In this document: one piece after another, positions 1-12,974 of the stretch | How positions within the stretch are numbered: the first letter of the stretch is position 1 | How the letters are laid out: the number at the start of each line of letters is the position of its first letter | NCBI GenBank assembly: GCA_015680905.1 | Contig: CM027377.1 | Location: 31,396,501 to 31,460,500, forward strand | Length of the DNA stretch: 64,000 nt | DNA from: Coptis chinensis | Taxonomy: Eukaryota; Streptophyta; Magnoliopsida; Ranunculales; Ranunculaceae | Direction: 5' to 3' | The notes under the pieces: model-generated | Told to the model about the DNA's origin: nothing | Databases searched by the model: none | The model's input: the letters and a program-made list of their open reading frames with translations, nothing else | Made by a program: the position numbers and the translations under genes

Positions 1-3000
1 TGTAGCATCAACGTCTTGTGCTGTTGGAAACTTAGGAGAAGAGAGTGATCGACTTCCCTGGGATAGCGATGAAGAAGAAGAAATTCGTTTACGATCATCA
101 TCTTTCTTAAATTCAATTATACCTCTTGGACCAGCTGTTGCAGATCCTGGAGAGGTAATTTATTATCAATAAGAATATCATATTCAACAACTTGGACAGG
201 CAAAGTCACTATACTAATCAAAACCTAACCCGGAAGCTGTTATAGCTGTGTTTCTCTCTGGGTATAAATTAATTTCTTTTCTTGATGTTGAAGATCCCAT
301 TATCCCATTCACCATTTTTTTTAGCATACTGTGAATTTTTTTAATGAATATTGGATAACCATTTTGATAAATGGACTGCTTACAACCAAGTAGAGGTAAC
401 CATCCACTCTTTTCGCGGTTGCTAGACTCTCCTAATCTCATTTGCACTAATTGTTTTGTGGCATCGTCTTCCCCTATTTTCATTTTGTTTCTAATTTTTT
501 ATTTTAGGCAAGTTCATCCGCCGGCCCATCCTGCTCCAAGTTGGTTTCGGAATTTGTTGTAATGGGTTTCTCTCGGGACATGGTGACTAAAGCGATCCAG
601 GAAAATGGTAAATACATTTTTCTACTTCTGATTAGCTTAATTCGAAAACCTTATCATTTAACTTGTGTTTGGTACCTGTAGGTGAAGGAAATGCTGAAGC
701 AATACTAGAAACCCTGCTAACATATTCAGTGAGTTTATATATTTTTCCCTACTGTCTTCATTTTTCCTACTTTTCCCTGTTTTCCAGATGCTATATTGGT
801 TACATGTGTCTTGACCGAATAGTTCTTCGTAGTAAATGTAGAGATATATCGTCATAGCGAATGCAAAGTAGTAGAATGAGCTATCCTACGTGAAATATTC
901 AGAGCAACTAGTGCAATAATGAAGTAAACCAGATACAGTAATAATCAGGAACACTTTGTCATGACCTAATAGCCAATGGAGCATGAACATTTTTGAAACT
1001 TTTCGTCCCGTGTTCTCTTGTTTCCGCTGACCAAAGGTATCAGAAAGTTTACTTTTCGACCCCTAATTTTCTTCTCATTGTTTGCACTTAGGGTTTTCAT
1101 TTTTGGTTATCTGTGCTTTGAAGTCTTATGTAACTTATGTTGTGCTAGGTATAAAGCAAATATCCGTATGGTGGATTTTGTTTGAGAATGTTTACTATTG
1201 GGTAAGGGGTTAGGGTTTATCTTGGTATGAGTCTCGCTATGAAGTCATGGCTTAGATTCCAGACTCAACCAGATATTTGTGTCTTGGTAGGTGATTGAGT
1301 TTTGCACCATCATAATGAAGGTGGCAATCTCACCACAATCCAAGACAAAAAATAATGCCGTCGTTATGCTTTTCTAACGTAAGTTTGGCCGAGTCTGCTA
1401 TATATCAAGTGCAACCTTGATAGCGTATGTTCAGGTTGTTAAATTGTTTAAATCCTTACATTTGGGTCAGAAACTATCACCTTTTGGTGATGAAATTATA
1501 TATCATGCTACCAATGATCTTGATTAGCTGCAGGATGCCATGAGGGCTAAGTAACATTGACATGACTACACGTATCGAAACACGGACAAATGCCAAAAAA
1601 AGAAAGTGAGATATATGGTGGGTTTATATTACATAGATTTTTGTGCATCCGACATAAATTTTGTGAAAATATGGTGGATCTATATTACATGGCATGAGAG
1701 ACGTATATTACATTTTTTTAGACAAGACTCTAGAGCATATTTCAATATTAGATGTGATGTTATATCTAAATACTTCCTTTTATTTGAACCAATTTTTTTT
1801 TCTTGGCATTTTTGTCATATTGACCTTGACAGGCGCTCAATCAGTCTCCTGCACAAAGAAAAGATGATTCTTCTGATTTCTCTTCTTCAGAAAGCACAAA
1901 AGATATCCATGATGAACTTTCAGACATGGAGAGTGATTTGGGAAATGAGGTAACATATCCCATTGATTGCTTTGTTATTGAAAAACCTATTAGCTGTAAA
2001 GCATAAGCAGTTATTTCATATAGTGCATTTGCATGTGTATGAGTATCCTAAATTGCAAATATATAACTTCATGACTAACTTCTTTGTCAACACATAGCAT
2101 AACATCTTTGGATGACATCAAGCTTAACCAGTTATAGCTCTAAGGGACCTCTCCTGGGGGGATTTTAGACTTTTTCTGTTGAGATGTTTAGTCCCACATA
2201 GGATATGTTAAGCCATACATAAAAATACATAAATCATGGGGCCTCTTCACTTATCACCAATTGGTTTTAAGTTGGATGTCTATCTTTAATATAGTATCAG
2301 TGCGGGCTATTGTATTTGGCTCAAAGGGACTGTTCTTTACTCCACGTAACCCAAGTGTGTTTGTCCACATGTTAGGTTCGAGTAACACGTTAGGGGGTGT
2401 GTTGAGATGTTTAGTCCCACATGGGATATGTTTAGCCACGCATAAAAGTACATAAATCTTGGGGCCTCTCCACTTATCACCAATTGTAGTTTTTATTATG
2501 TAAACCACACTATTTTCTTATATGTGTGTGAGAGAAGGCCGAAAGGTCTTTTCTCTCATCTTCTCCAAACTTTCTTCTTCTTCTCTTATTCAATATCTAA
2601 AATATAATTTTACCAGTAGTAGAATGGATGTGAAGGACTGAAGGATAAAAAAAATAATGAGTTGAAAAGAACATAACATGTGGTGAGGAATGATTCGACA
2701 CGTTGGAAATAGAAAATGCAAAAAAAAGGTAGAACCCCCACAAAATGTCACCAGCCTTTGGTCATGCGTACAACCACCCCACCATTATACTCGATCTCCT
2801 CCTTTCTGACCCTAACCCTTTCTCCTTTCTTTTGTGTAAACTTCCATCACTCATCATCCCACCGGTATATACGTACTAAAATGAACTATCTTTGTTTCTG
2901 CTCTTATGAGAGCTAATGCACCTGAGTCTTCCCATTTCCTACCGATGATTGGCTTGTTGTGCATACTGGGTTTGCTTCTTTATTTTTTAAATACAAGTAT

Positions 3001-6000
3001 ATGCGCATGCACGCTGTGCGATTCTTGAACTTCCACATTTTTTTAATTAATAATTTTTGTTTAATAAACAGTTTGTTTACACGTGTATGAAAAATAATAA
3101 TTACAACACACAATGTACTACTGTAAATTAGATTCAACTCATTCAAGATGAAATTATCAGAAAAGAGTTCAAAATGATTAAATTACGTAATGCCAAAAAT
3201 ATTAAGTTTTCTAAATGTTTAATTAGAATAAATTTTAATAACTCTCCTGCTATAAAGCACAAGAAATTTTTTTCAGTTGCTATTTTTCATAATTCCAAAT
3301 ATACCCCTCCAAATCCCTTCCAGATTAAACCAGTCACATTTTTCCTTACAATCCTCTCTTTTAAGAGGGATTCAGAGTCAATAAAAAAGGAAGTCAAGAA
3401 AAGTTGGTACAAAATGAGCATACAATCAACAAAGCCTGGTATGGGGCAAAATCCACCATATGGTGGCTCCTACAAGTAAGAATAATTGATAGTTTAAAGT
3501 GTACTTGGCTGTGGTTGGCTCCACATGGAGGAGTTTTTCCTAATTAAATGTCAGATAAAATCACAGTAAAAGTAGGAACCATATGACACGAACCACATTG
3601 TAATAATTATTGATCTCACTCGTGTAACAATTATCATAGTAAAAAAGGAACCATACAGTTTTTTCTGCCGCACTTTAATGTGTGAAACACATAAAGACAA
3701 TAGAAAACCAAGAGAGACGAACATATTTGACGCCTTGTTAGCAATTCGCCGAATTATTCGCGAATCGAATTTTTGAAGGGCAAAACGTATAATACTTCCG
3801 AATGTTTGAAAAATTCGGAATAATTTACGATTTTTTGCCTTGAAACATATAATACGGATTTTGGCGAATTTTTCAAAAATTCGGCTAAAAAATAAATAAA
3901 TAAATAATGAAAATTCGGTTGCGCTTTTGTTATTTTTTATGTACTTTATGTCCTCACTCTTACTTCAAGTCCAAATGATAAATTAATCCAAAAGCTTTGT
4001 TTTTATACTTTTTGGGCAATATTTAAATTGTCATGTCATGCTGTGTGTATTTTGAAATTTGAACGGTAATTTCAATCCAATAACAAATAAATGAAAGTAC
4101 CTATGTGGGCCATTCAATTGGTTTCAATGTTTTTGTAGCTAAATTGTTTAGATATGTTTGTTATATTGTAAAGAATGACAACTATTATTAATATTTATTA
4201 ATATAATATCACGAATTTTTTACTTCCGAATTTTTGCAACAAAACGTTTAAAACGCATATTAATTAAACACTACATAATTGCCGTATTGCGAATTTTTGA
4301 CTGAATATTTGACCGTACCGAATTTTTGTCATATCTCGAATTGCTAACAAGTTTTCTAACGTCATCGGTTCCATGGCTAAATTGCAAGAGCTTCTTTAGT
4401 AAGTAGTGCAAATTTATTAAGAAATGGCTAACTAATATTATAAATTTATATTAATGTGTATAGGAATTTAGACGTCTTCGGGGTTCTTGGAGGCTGGTGC
4501 CACATGATTCACATGTTAAGGACAATGCCATCATTGTAATTGGCAACACATTACTGATGTATTTCTTTAGTTTTGCCAACAATATTAGTTCAAATGTTGT
4601 AGAGTATCTTGTAAATCGACTTTTCTTTGAAGCCTGTATGTTAATTTAACTAATCCTCTCTTCCAGGAAAACATGGACCCGCTGGTTGAGAAGGAGAATA
4701 CATTAAAGCAATTAGTCGATATGGGCTACCCTATGGCCGAGGCTTCAATAGCTATGGATAGATGTGGTATGTATAATTCTATAAACATTTGGTCGACGGT
4801 GTGCGGACACCCACATGATACTGTTCTACTTTTGTTTAGCTCACGGTTGCTATTATTTTACCAAATAATATATATTCCATTTGTGTAGTTTTTCTTATAT
4901 TTGTATGAAAATGTTAATAAAGAAATTAGGTTGACTAAGAGCATAACGGCTGCATTAGTCCTTTTTTCAGCTGAAGATGTATAACTCACTTTGTTTTGTT
5001 AACATCTGAAAGACTGAAATGTATGTTTAAATGGGTTTTCATTATATGTTTCCTCTCCCTTTTCTTTTTCCCTTCAATGGATAATTGTAGAGTAATTGCA
5101 TGCAGCCATGCAACATGATAATGAAAACCAATCCTGTGCTTAATTGTTCAAGTTGTTTTAAGGTTTGATTGGTTCTTCAGGTTTTAAACTTTAAGATCAT
5201 AAAATTCAGTTTGGTGCTCACTTCAATGCTGTACAATTATTACTGGTCAAGCAACCTCCACCAGCTAACCCATCTTGGTTAGACTCCCTCACATTCATCG
5301 CCTAGAATGTAATTGACTTTTTTCTTTCTTTAAGAACTTGTGTTCCAAGGGTTAGTGGGAAAGTATGCGAAAGGGGAGAACATGAAACCCACAAAGGGTA
5401 GCAGTGCATATGGTATAGCATTTTGGAAGGGGATTGTTAGAGGATTGGGTGAATGTTATAAAGTGGTCATTCCTTAATCATGGAATTGGTGCACATATCC
5501 TTTTGACATGACCTTTGGGTAGGAAAGAGGCCAACTGGCCTCTATCTATGAGATCACTTCCAATATAGCGGATTGTAGTGTCAGAGGAGAGAATGGTTTG
5601 GTTCAGGAGGTGAAGTTTTGAATGAGTTATTATATGATTGGAAGTGCATGTGTTTGGCAACATTCCATCAAGAGGGTGAGAAATTTGACTAGTAGGATAA
5701 TACAGATGGATGTGGGATAAAGGCAAGATAAATGCCCAGAAGGTGTTTGAGGTGCATGAAATTGTCTATTTTCCGCACAAAAGGATATGGGTAGTTACCC
5801 TTTTCACATGGGTGGCTTTCTTTGGGCACATCCACACTATTGATAAGCTCAGTGCGAGGGGTTTGGACACCGTCATTTAATGTTCTTTTTGAAGCATTCA
5901 AGATTTCAAGGTGAGGATGTGAATTAGTTCAATGTCATTTCGCTAGAGGAACATGGGATGTATTCTTTTCATCTTTTATCATATGTTGGGCACCGCTAGT

Positions 6001-9000
6001 AATGGAAAGAAGGCTTTCGGGAATGATATTATCATCAATACTCCTTCTCCCAGAGCCAACTAGATGGTGGATCAATTACCAAAAGCATAGTTTTTGTGCT
6101 ATGGTAGTCGCAGATTCTTACACGAGGCCACTGGTGCACACGGTGTTTTTATGGAAGTAAAAGAAACATAGCACGGTGAGATAAGGATGGTGATGGATGT
6201 ACCAACAGTGGCCAACATGAGGAATAGAATCAAGGACATCTCTAAAATCCGGGTGAGCAGCAGAATATTGTCAGATAAAGCTGAAAAATCACAGACTAGA
6301 GTACTATTCTTCTCTTTATACAGAGACTGAAGTATCCGGCTGACTCCAGAGGGGCTTGCATTTTGAAAAAAAATCTGAGGAAAGAAAACAGTGGCTGGAG
6401 AGGGATATTAGTCTTGAGGAGATTGAGGTCGTGTTGAAGGGATTTAAAAGGAGACAAGCGTCCTGGTCCAGATGGATTTCATATGGAATTCTATCGCAGT
6501 TGGCACTTTCTCAAGGACGATGCCATGGCTGTAGGGAAATTGTTCCAGGAATCAGCATCCATTGATTGGCATAACAATTCCACATACATCACTCTTGTTC
6601 CGAAGCATGGTGGGGTAAGGTATATGTCAGGTTTTAGGCCTGTCTGTTTAATTGGAGGCATTTACATAATTATTTCCAAGGTCTTAGCTGTTCGTTTAGT
6701 CTCTACGGGTCTGCTTGATAAAAATTCCCACTTGCTGGGCAAATATATAGTAGGAAAATAATTTCCCACTTAAAAATTTGCCAGGAATATATCTAGTGGG
6801 AAAATTTTATTTTGCCACTGCTTGTTTGCACAATTTGCATCAACTGGCAAATGCTGGCAAATGACATTTGCCAGATTTGCTAGTGCTTGATAACACAAAA
6901 TTTTCTACCGGCAAATAATTTTTAAAATTTATTTTGTATTTAAAATGGTTCATACATATTAAAAGTTAATTCATATTATTTACAAAGGAGTGTCTTGATT
7001 GGAGTAAAGAAATATGAAATGTATCAAGAACACCAACGACAACATTGACGAAAATGTAGGAAACAAAAGTTGAATAGAAATGATTGACTAGAGCATTACT
7101 GCCCACTATCATGTCTTGATATCTAGGATCGTACTAGTTGTTAATTTGTTATCCATTAATCCGACTTCCTTATTTCTCTTGGAAGGACGTCTTCTGATTA
7201 CAAAGGAGCTTGTTTATGGTCAATGAGAAGATGAAGAGCAGAAGCATTGAAGTTTTATTTTCACCATTTCTTCTTTTTTTAAAAATTTGATATATAAATT
7301 TTGACAATGTAAAATGACTACACTTATCTTCAGAAACCAATGACCCAAGTCCAACTTGTTTTCCACCAAATTTGAGTTGAGTAGAGCAAGAAGAAAGGAA
7401 TGGCACTCAAACGCCACCCACTCTACTTCACTCTCTGCTCCCTCCTTTCATTCTCCTCACTTCCCCCAACTCTAGAAAATCTTTCCACCTGCACCACATC
7501 ACACCACACCTGCACCAGCACACACGAGCGGGCATCACACCAAACCAGCACAACCACACCACACCACCCCACCTGCACCAGTACACACCACACCACCTGC
7601 AGCACACACCACACCTCAGCAGCATACACACACACCACTTGCACCGCACACACCAGCACCACTTGCACCACACACACCTACAACACACACATCCCACCAC
7701 CACCACCACACACCACACCACATAATAATTGTAATACACACACTCATACAATACCACACATGTACGACAACATTCAAGCGTAAATAACTTCACTTGGCAT
7801 GGTGCCAGTTCCATTATATACGCTTGCGCATTGTACACACATAATAACTGAATTTAAACACTAAATAACTTAAGTAGAACACATTAATTCAAGTACCAAA
7901 AAAGATTTGAAAAATAAAAAGGTACGGAATCCCAAATTCTTGATGGTGCAATGATGAATGTATCCAGAAGTATAATTGTAGAACTTGTAGGTAAGCACTT
8001 TGCCCTCAGCACTAGACTTCTGTTTGTCATTTGCTTTCCATCACAACACAGTATTTGAACCAGGTTCATCTTGAGTTAACCAAGATACAATTACTGCTTT
8101 TCCCACTATATCTCCTTGAGTAATATGAACCTATTTAGTAAAATTGGCATGTACCAACAAGAACTTTTATACTTTCTATAGGAACAAATCGTGAATCGTG
8201 AAGAAGTGTTTTGAAGAAGAAATCTGTAATAGAAAGAGCAATTACATACCCAAAACAGTGACTACATATATCACACTAAGCCTCCTCCTCAGTTCATCAC
8301 GTGCTCAATTCTCAACAAGGTATAAGCAACCCAGCAACAACTGAAATTTGTTTTCTGCTCAAAGTCAAAATCCACTTCAATATGAAAAAACACTAGTTTG
8401 AATTTCTTAAAATTGAGAGAGAGGGAGTGAGAACTCACTGTCGGCGCTTGAGAGAGAGAGAGTGTGTGGGAGAGATAGCGATTATGATTTGCCAATGTTT
8501 AGGGTTGAAGTGGGAAAATTTTGGTCGATTTCCTCTGGCAAAATATATCCAGCCCTGAGATGGATTTTTTTTTCCTGCTTGGAGTGGGAAAATAGGGCCA
8601 TGTGAGGGTTTTGCCGGCAAACTGGTTTTATATTTGGCAGACCCTTATATCGCATCAAGCAGCGGTAAATATTGGTTTAAGTGGGAAAATATCGATTTGC
8701 CAGCGGGAAAATGGGTTATCAAGCAGGCCCTACATTTCAAGGTGCTTTCGTTGAGGGGCGACAAATTCTTGATGGTGTGTTGGTAGCCAATGAATGCACT
8801 GATTCGAGGATTCGTCAAAATATTCAAGGTATCATATGCAAGGTTCGTATCATGAAAGCTTTTGATTACATGAGTTGGAGTCTCCTTAAATATATGCTTA
8901 GTGAACTGTGTTTTGGTGACAACTGGGTTCAGTGGATGTTGACATGTGTGTCGACCACATCTTTCTCTGTGATGATCAACGGTGCCCCAATAGGTAGTTC

Positions 9001-12000
9001 CTCTCTCTCGGTTCCTATTTGATGTCGTGATGGAAGCCCTCCTAAGAATGATTCAAAAGGCGATGCAAGGGGGGTCGTTAGAGGGTTTTACTGCTGGGAA
9101 TAATAGTCCTGCAGTACCCATGTTACAACTTGCAGACAATACAATCTTTTTCTTAGATGCTTCAATGGCTCAAGTATTGGTTTTGAAAGCTGTTCTTTCT
9201 GGTTTGAGGCTGTTTCCGGCTTGATAACTAACATAGCCAAAGCATCTATTATTGGAGTGGGGAAGGTGGACAATTTGGAGCTTCTTGCTAATGTTGTGGG
9301 ATATGCGAATGGACATTTTCCTTGCAAATATCTTGGGTAGCCATTGGGTGTGTCTATGGCTGTTAATGGGTTTCAATAATCTGATAACCAACCCGAACCA
9401 AACCGATAAAAAACAGTTTGGGTGTTGGAAATTTGGTTTGCCCTCCACCGAACCGATATAAACCCAAACCGATAAGATGACATTTTAGTAATATTTATGT
9501 TTAATTTTGTATAGGTTTTATCAATTGTGTGTCTAAAATTAATTGATTTGATTTAGAATTTAATTGATTTTATAGTTTTCGGTTTGGGTCAGTTTGGTTT
9601 CTGTTTCAGTTTGCAATATATTTTATTGGTTCGGTTCAGTTCGGTTTCGGATGAAATATAACATTATCGGTTTGGTTTCGGATGCCCAATTATCTTATCG
9701 GTTCGGTTTCGGATTTTCTAATCCGACCCAAACCGATCCATTGACAGCCCTTGGTGCGTCGCAGACTCGCCGATTACAAAAAACAAACTAGTCTGGGATT
9801 CCGTATTAGAAAAGTGTGCTTAGCGGTTGGAAAAGAAAAATGTTGCCAAGGAAGGTCAACTGAAAATCATCAACAACACCCTTTCTATCATTCCTACCTA
9901 TCAGCTCACGTTGCTTACCATTCCAATGAGCGCCGCTAAGAAATTGGATAATATTATCAGAGATTTTCTACGTGAATTTTTGGGGGAGAGCAGATAATAT
10001 CACCTAGTCGCATGGGAGAATGTCTGCAAACCAAAATTTATGGGAAACTTATACATTATAAATATTCATTTAACTAATAAGTTCCTCTTGGGCGAATGGG
10101 TATTGAGATATGACAACCAGACTAATAGAAGGATTCAGCCACATTTGGCTCGCCAGAGGTGGGTAGCTGGCCACCAGATGGCGTGGCATTCTAGCTAGCA
10201 AAGACAAACTTAAAGAAAATGTTATGAACAAAGTGGGGCAAGGTGACAAAGCTAAACTCTGGAAGGATGCTTAGTGCATGGATAAACCGTTCAAAGATGA
10301 ATTTGAGGAGTTATTCCAATATTCTAGTGATAAGGATGGGTTTGTACAGGATCACATGATTTTAATGCGCTGACTTGGAATATTAAGTGGGGGCATGGTG
10401 TAAGGGATTGGCACTTAGATGGCGTCATTCGCATGTTGGATGCTCTCGAGGGGATATCCCGAAGTTGTCAATTGGGTTGTAGATGGTGTAAGGGATTTGC
10501 ACTTAGCGGTGGCAATTTCAGTTCTCATTCTTATTACAAACTTCCGGTCAGTAACATTCCTTATCTGCCCCAAGCTACTACCCCCAAAGATCTTATCCTT
10601 AGCTTGGCATGTGGTGTCCCTCCTAAGGTGCACTTTTTCTATGGTGTGTACTACAAGGTAAAATCCTGACGACGGATCAACGTCGTGCACGAGGCAAGGA
10701 CGTGGCAGAAGAATGTGTGCTTTGTGCTCAATTCGATGAAACAACAGACCACCTCATGTTTCAGCAATGAATTGTGGAAGACCATTCTTCAACCAGTGGG
10801 AATCAATGTGAGTCAGACCATCTGCCCTCATTCAGTAGTTATGTGTCTCCAAAGCTGGTTATCACCAACCACGACCTATGGGAAATGCATCTGGCCTTTG
10901 GATCCTTATGCAACGTGGTGGTCTGTTTAGAAAACGAGAAACTATGTTATTTTCAACAACAAACCAGCCTCAGTTGAAGTCACTTCTAGTAATGTTAAAG
11001 CCTACTTGTGGTATTGGACATCGATGATTCTGGAGAGAGAGGGTTATTCTTTTAGGAATTTGATTTTAGGATTGGGGATCTACCATCTGTCCATCTCTGG
11101 TGTTAGTTAGCAACTTATTTATTTAATTATATTTTTCACTTTGTTTGTATTATTTCCTCCCCCCCCCCCCCACCCCTTAGAAAACATACCATGGTGGTCT
11201 GTTTAGAAAACAAGGAAAAAATAAACAAACCGGGAGAGTGAAGTAGGATGTGCCAACTGCAGTTTAGTGATTTTTTTGTAATTGTGACACTATTGGTTTG
11301 TAAGTCATCGTTTGTTTGCTTAGCGCTGTAAGTTTTTATTATTTGGAATATATGGAAGATCTCGTTGACTTTGTAAACCCAAGTGGCAGCTGAGATTATG
11401 TCATACAGTGGGAAAAGTCATGGATTATATGGAGAGCCGTGAATTTGTATTTTGCAGCCACTCCCATTCATAGCATCTTGCTGAGGGGGATGGATTGGGA
11501 TATATTTGTGAGAGGTGGGATGACAAATGATAAGTGTGCTAATGTATGCATGCTTAGTCGTGATGTCCTAGTTCAATGCATGAGCTTGATTAAAATAAAA
11601 TTTGAGAAGAAATGAGGCCATATATTTAATAGTACAGTGTTTCGAATGCTTGTATGTGAAGGTACCGTCTAAATCACCTTTTCATCCTTGTTTGTCTAAT
11701 ATTATTATTAATAATTTTAAGCTCCACCAATCACATTGTATACATCTTCTTTTTCCTTGTGTAATAATGATAGATTGTCGATTAGCTTTTGCAAGAACCC
11801 GAATGGAGCCAGAATCTGGAATCAGTAATCTGTCTTAGGAAATTGTATATTTAGACACACCATTTTCTTATGTAAGATTTTTCTATATTGATATTTATAC
11901 ATCTTCTATTGACATTTGCAGGTCCAGATGCTTCAGTTTCGGTACTTATTGACTTCATATCTGCTGCTCAAATGGCAAAGGCAGCTGATGCTTATATAGC

Positions 12001-12930
12001 AAGACCAACATATCCAAGTTCCAATGGAGATGAGGTTCCTCATTATTATTTTCATCAGTAGATATCGAGTTCAATGCTTTATGAAATAACTTACCAGTAT
12101 AGTTTCATGGAAATTTAGAAAACTCAAAGTGATCACCATGTTAAAGCTAACTAGGTTGGATTTTCCATAACTGATCGCAGTTTATTCCCTATTTTCACAG
12201 ATTAGACGAAGTCATATATCTCTTTCCCAAAACAAAAAGAGAAGAACTTTCAAAGAAGAGGGAAGGCCAGAAAAGAAATTATGGGGAAGAAGTGACGATG
12301 GTGAGACAGTTTGTCTCCCTAATCCTATGATTGGTTTCGGACTCCCAAGTGAACCCCGGCCTATCTTTCGGAGAACACTTCCTGAGGCAGCTGTAGGACC
12401 TCCATATTTTTATTATGAAAATGTAGCCCTTGCTCCAAAGGGAGTTTGGCAATCAATTTCTCGCTTTTTGTATGAGATTGAGCCAGAGTTTGTGGATTCG
12501 AAGTATTTCAGTGCTGCCTGCAGGAAAAGAGGATACATCCACAATCTTCCAATTGACAATAGAATTCCTCTTCTGCCAATACCTCCACAGACGATACATG
12601 AAGCATTTCCTTCAACCAAGAAGTGGTGGCCTTCGTGGGACCAGAGGACCAAGTTGAATTGCGTACAGACATGCACAGCAAGTGCAAAGCTGACTGAAAG
12701 GATACGCAAATCCCTTGAAGACCGGGAAGGTGATCCACCTTTGGAGGTCCAAAAGTACGTAATCAATGAATGTAAAAAATGGAACCTGGTATGGGTGGGA
12801 AAGAATAAAGCTGCTCCACTTGAACCTGATGAGATGGAATCACTCTTAGGTTTCCCAAAGGACCATACAAGAGGTGGTGGAATTAGTAGGACTGAAAGAT
12901 TACGTGGACTTGGGAACTCCTTTCAGGTGA

Positions 12931-12974
<44 letters not shown>

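Larger units (their letters stand above)
6707..8730. mobile_element. PIF/Harbinger-like non-autonomous element carrying a gene fragment
   Basis: The left end GGGTCTGCTTGATAA (6707-6721) matches the reverse complement of the right end (GGGCCTGCTTGATAA, 8716-8730) at 14 of 15 bases. It is flanked by TAC at 6704-6706 and 8731-8733, a 3-bp target duplication. GGG(C)CTG-type ends with a 3-bp duplication point to PIF/Harbinger, although TAC differs from the usual TWA. Subterminal TTTGCCAG and GTGGGAAAAT motifs recur near both ends. Removing the element and one TAC joins the LINE reading frame exactly (VST then FQGAFVEGRQ), so the boundaries are sound. No transposase was seen. It holds a purple acid phosphatase fragment and a CAC-rich tract. 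Confidence 0.8.
6180..11150 (+). mobile_element. Decayed LINE (L1-like), ORF2 remnants, interrupted twice
   Basis: Reverse-transcriptase segments run in order on the plus strand inside DRM intron 4767-11921. 6380-6706 holds DISLEEIEVVLKGFK, FYRSWHFLKDDAM and SGFRPVCLIG; after a 2-kb insertion, 8734-9350 holds GAFVEGRQILDGVLVANE, KAFDYMSWSLLKYML and LADNTIFF (a decayed FADD-type box); after a second insertion the thumb and linker follow from 9761. A zinc-binding region lies near 10675-10770 (RRARGKDVAEECVLCAQFDE...HLMF). Frameshifts and stops are common, so it is dead. It has the same orientation as the host gene. The 3' end is vague, near a poly-C/A-rich tract at 11158-11185. Confidence 0.8.

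Noticed and set aside
7400..7838. Long overlapping frames on both strands (127 and 136 codons)
   Set aside because: They come from the CAC-rich low-complexity tract. Composition is His/Thr or Val/Cys/Trp repeats with no domain, and all frames are open for the same reason.
11158..11185. Poly-C run as a LINE tail or structural element
   Set aside because: Plant LINEs end in A-rich tails. The run is isolated and may be partly a sequencing artefact.
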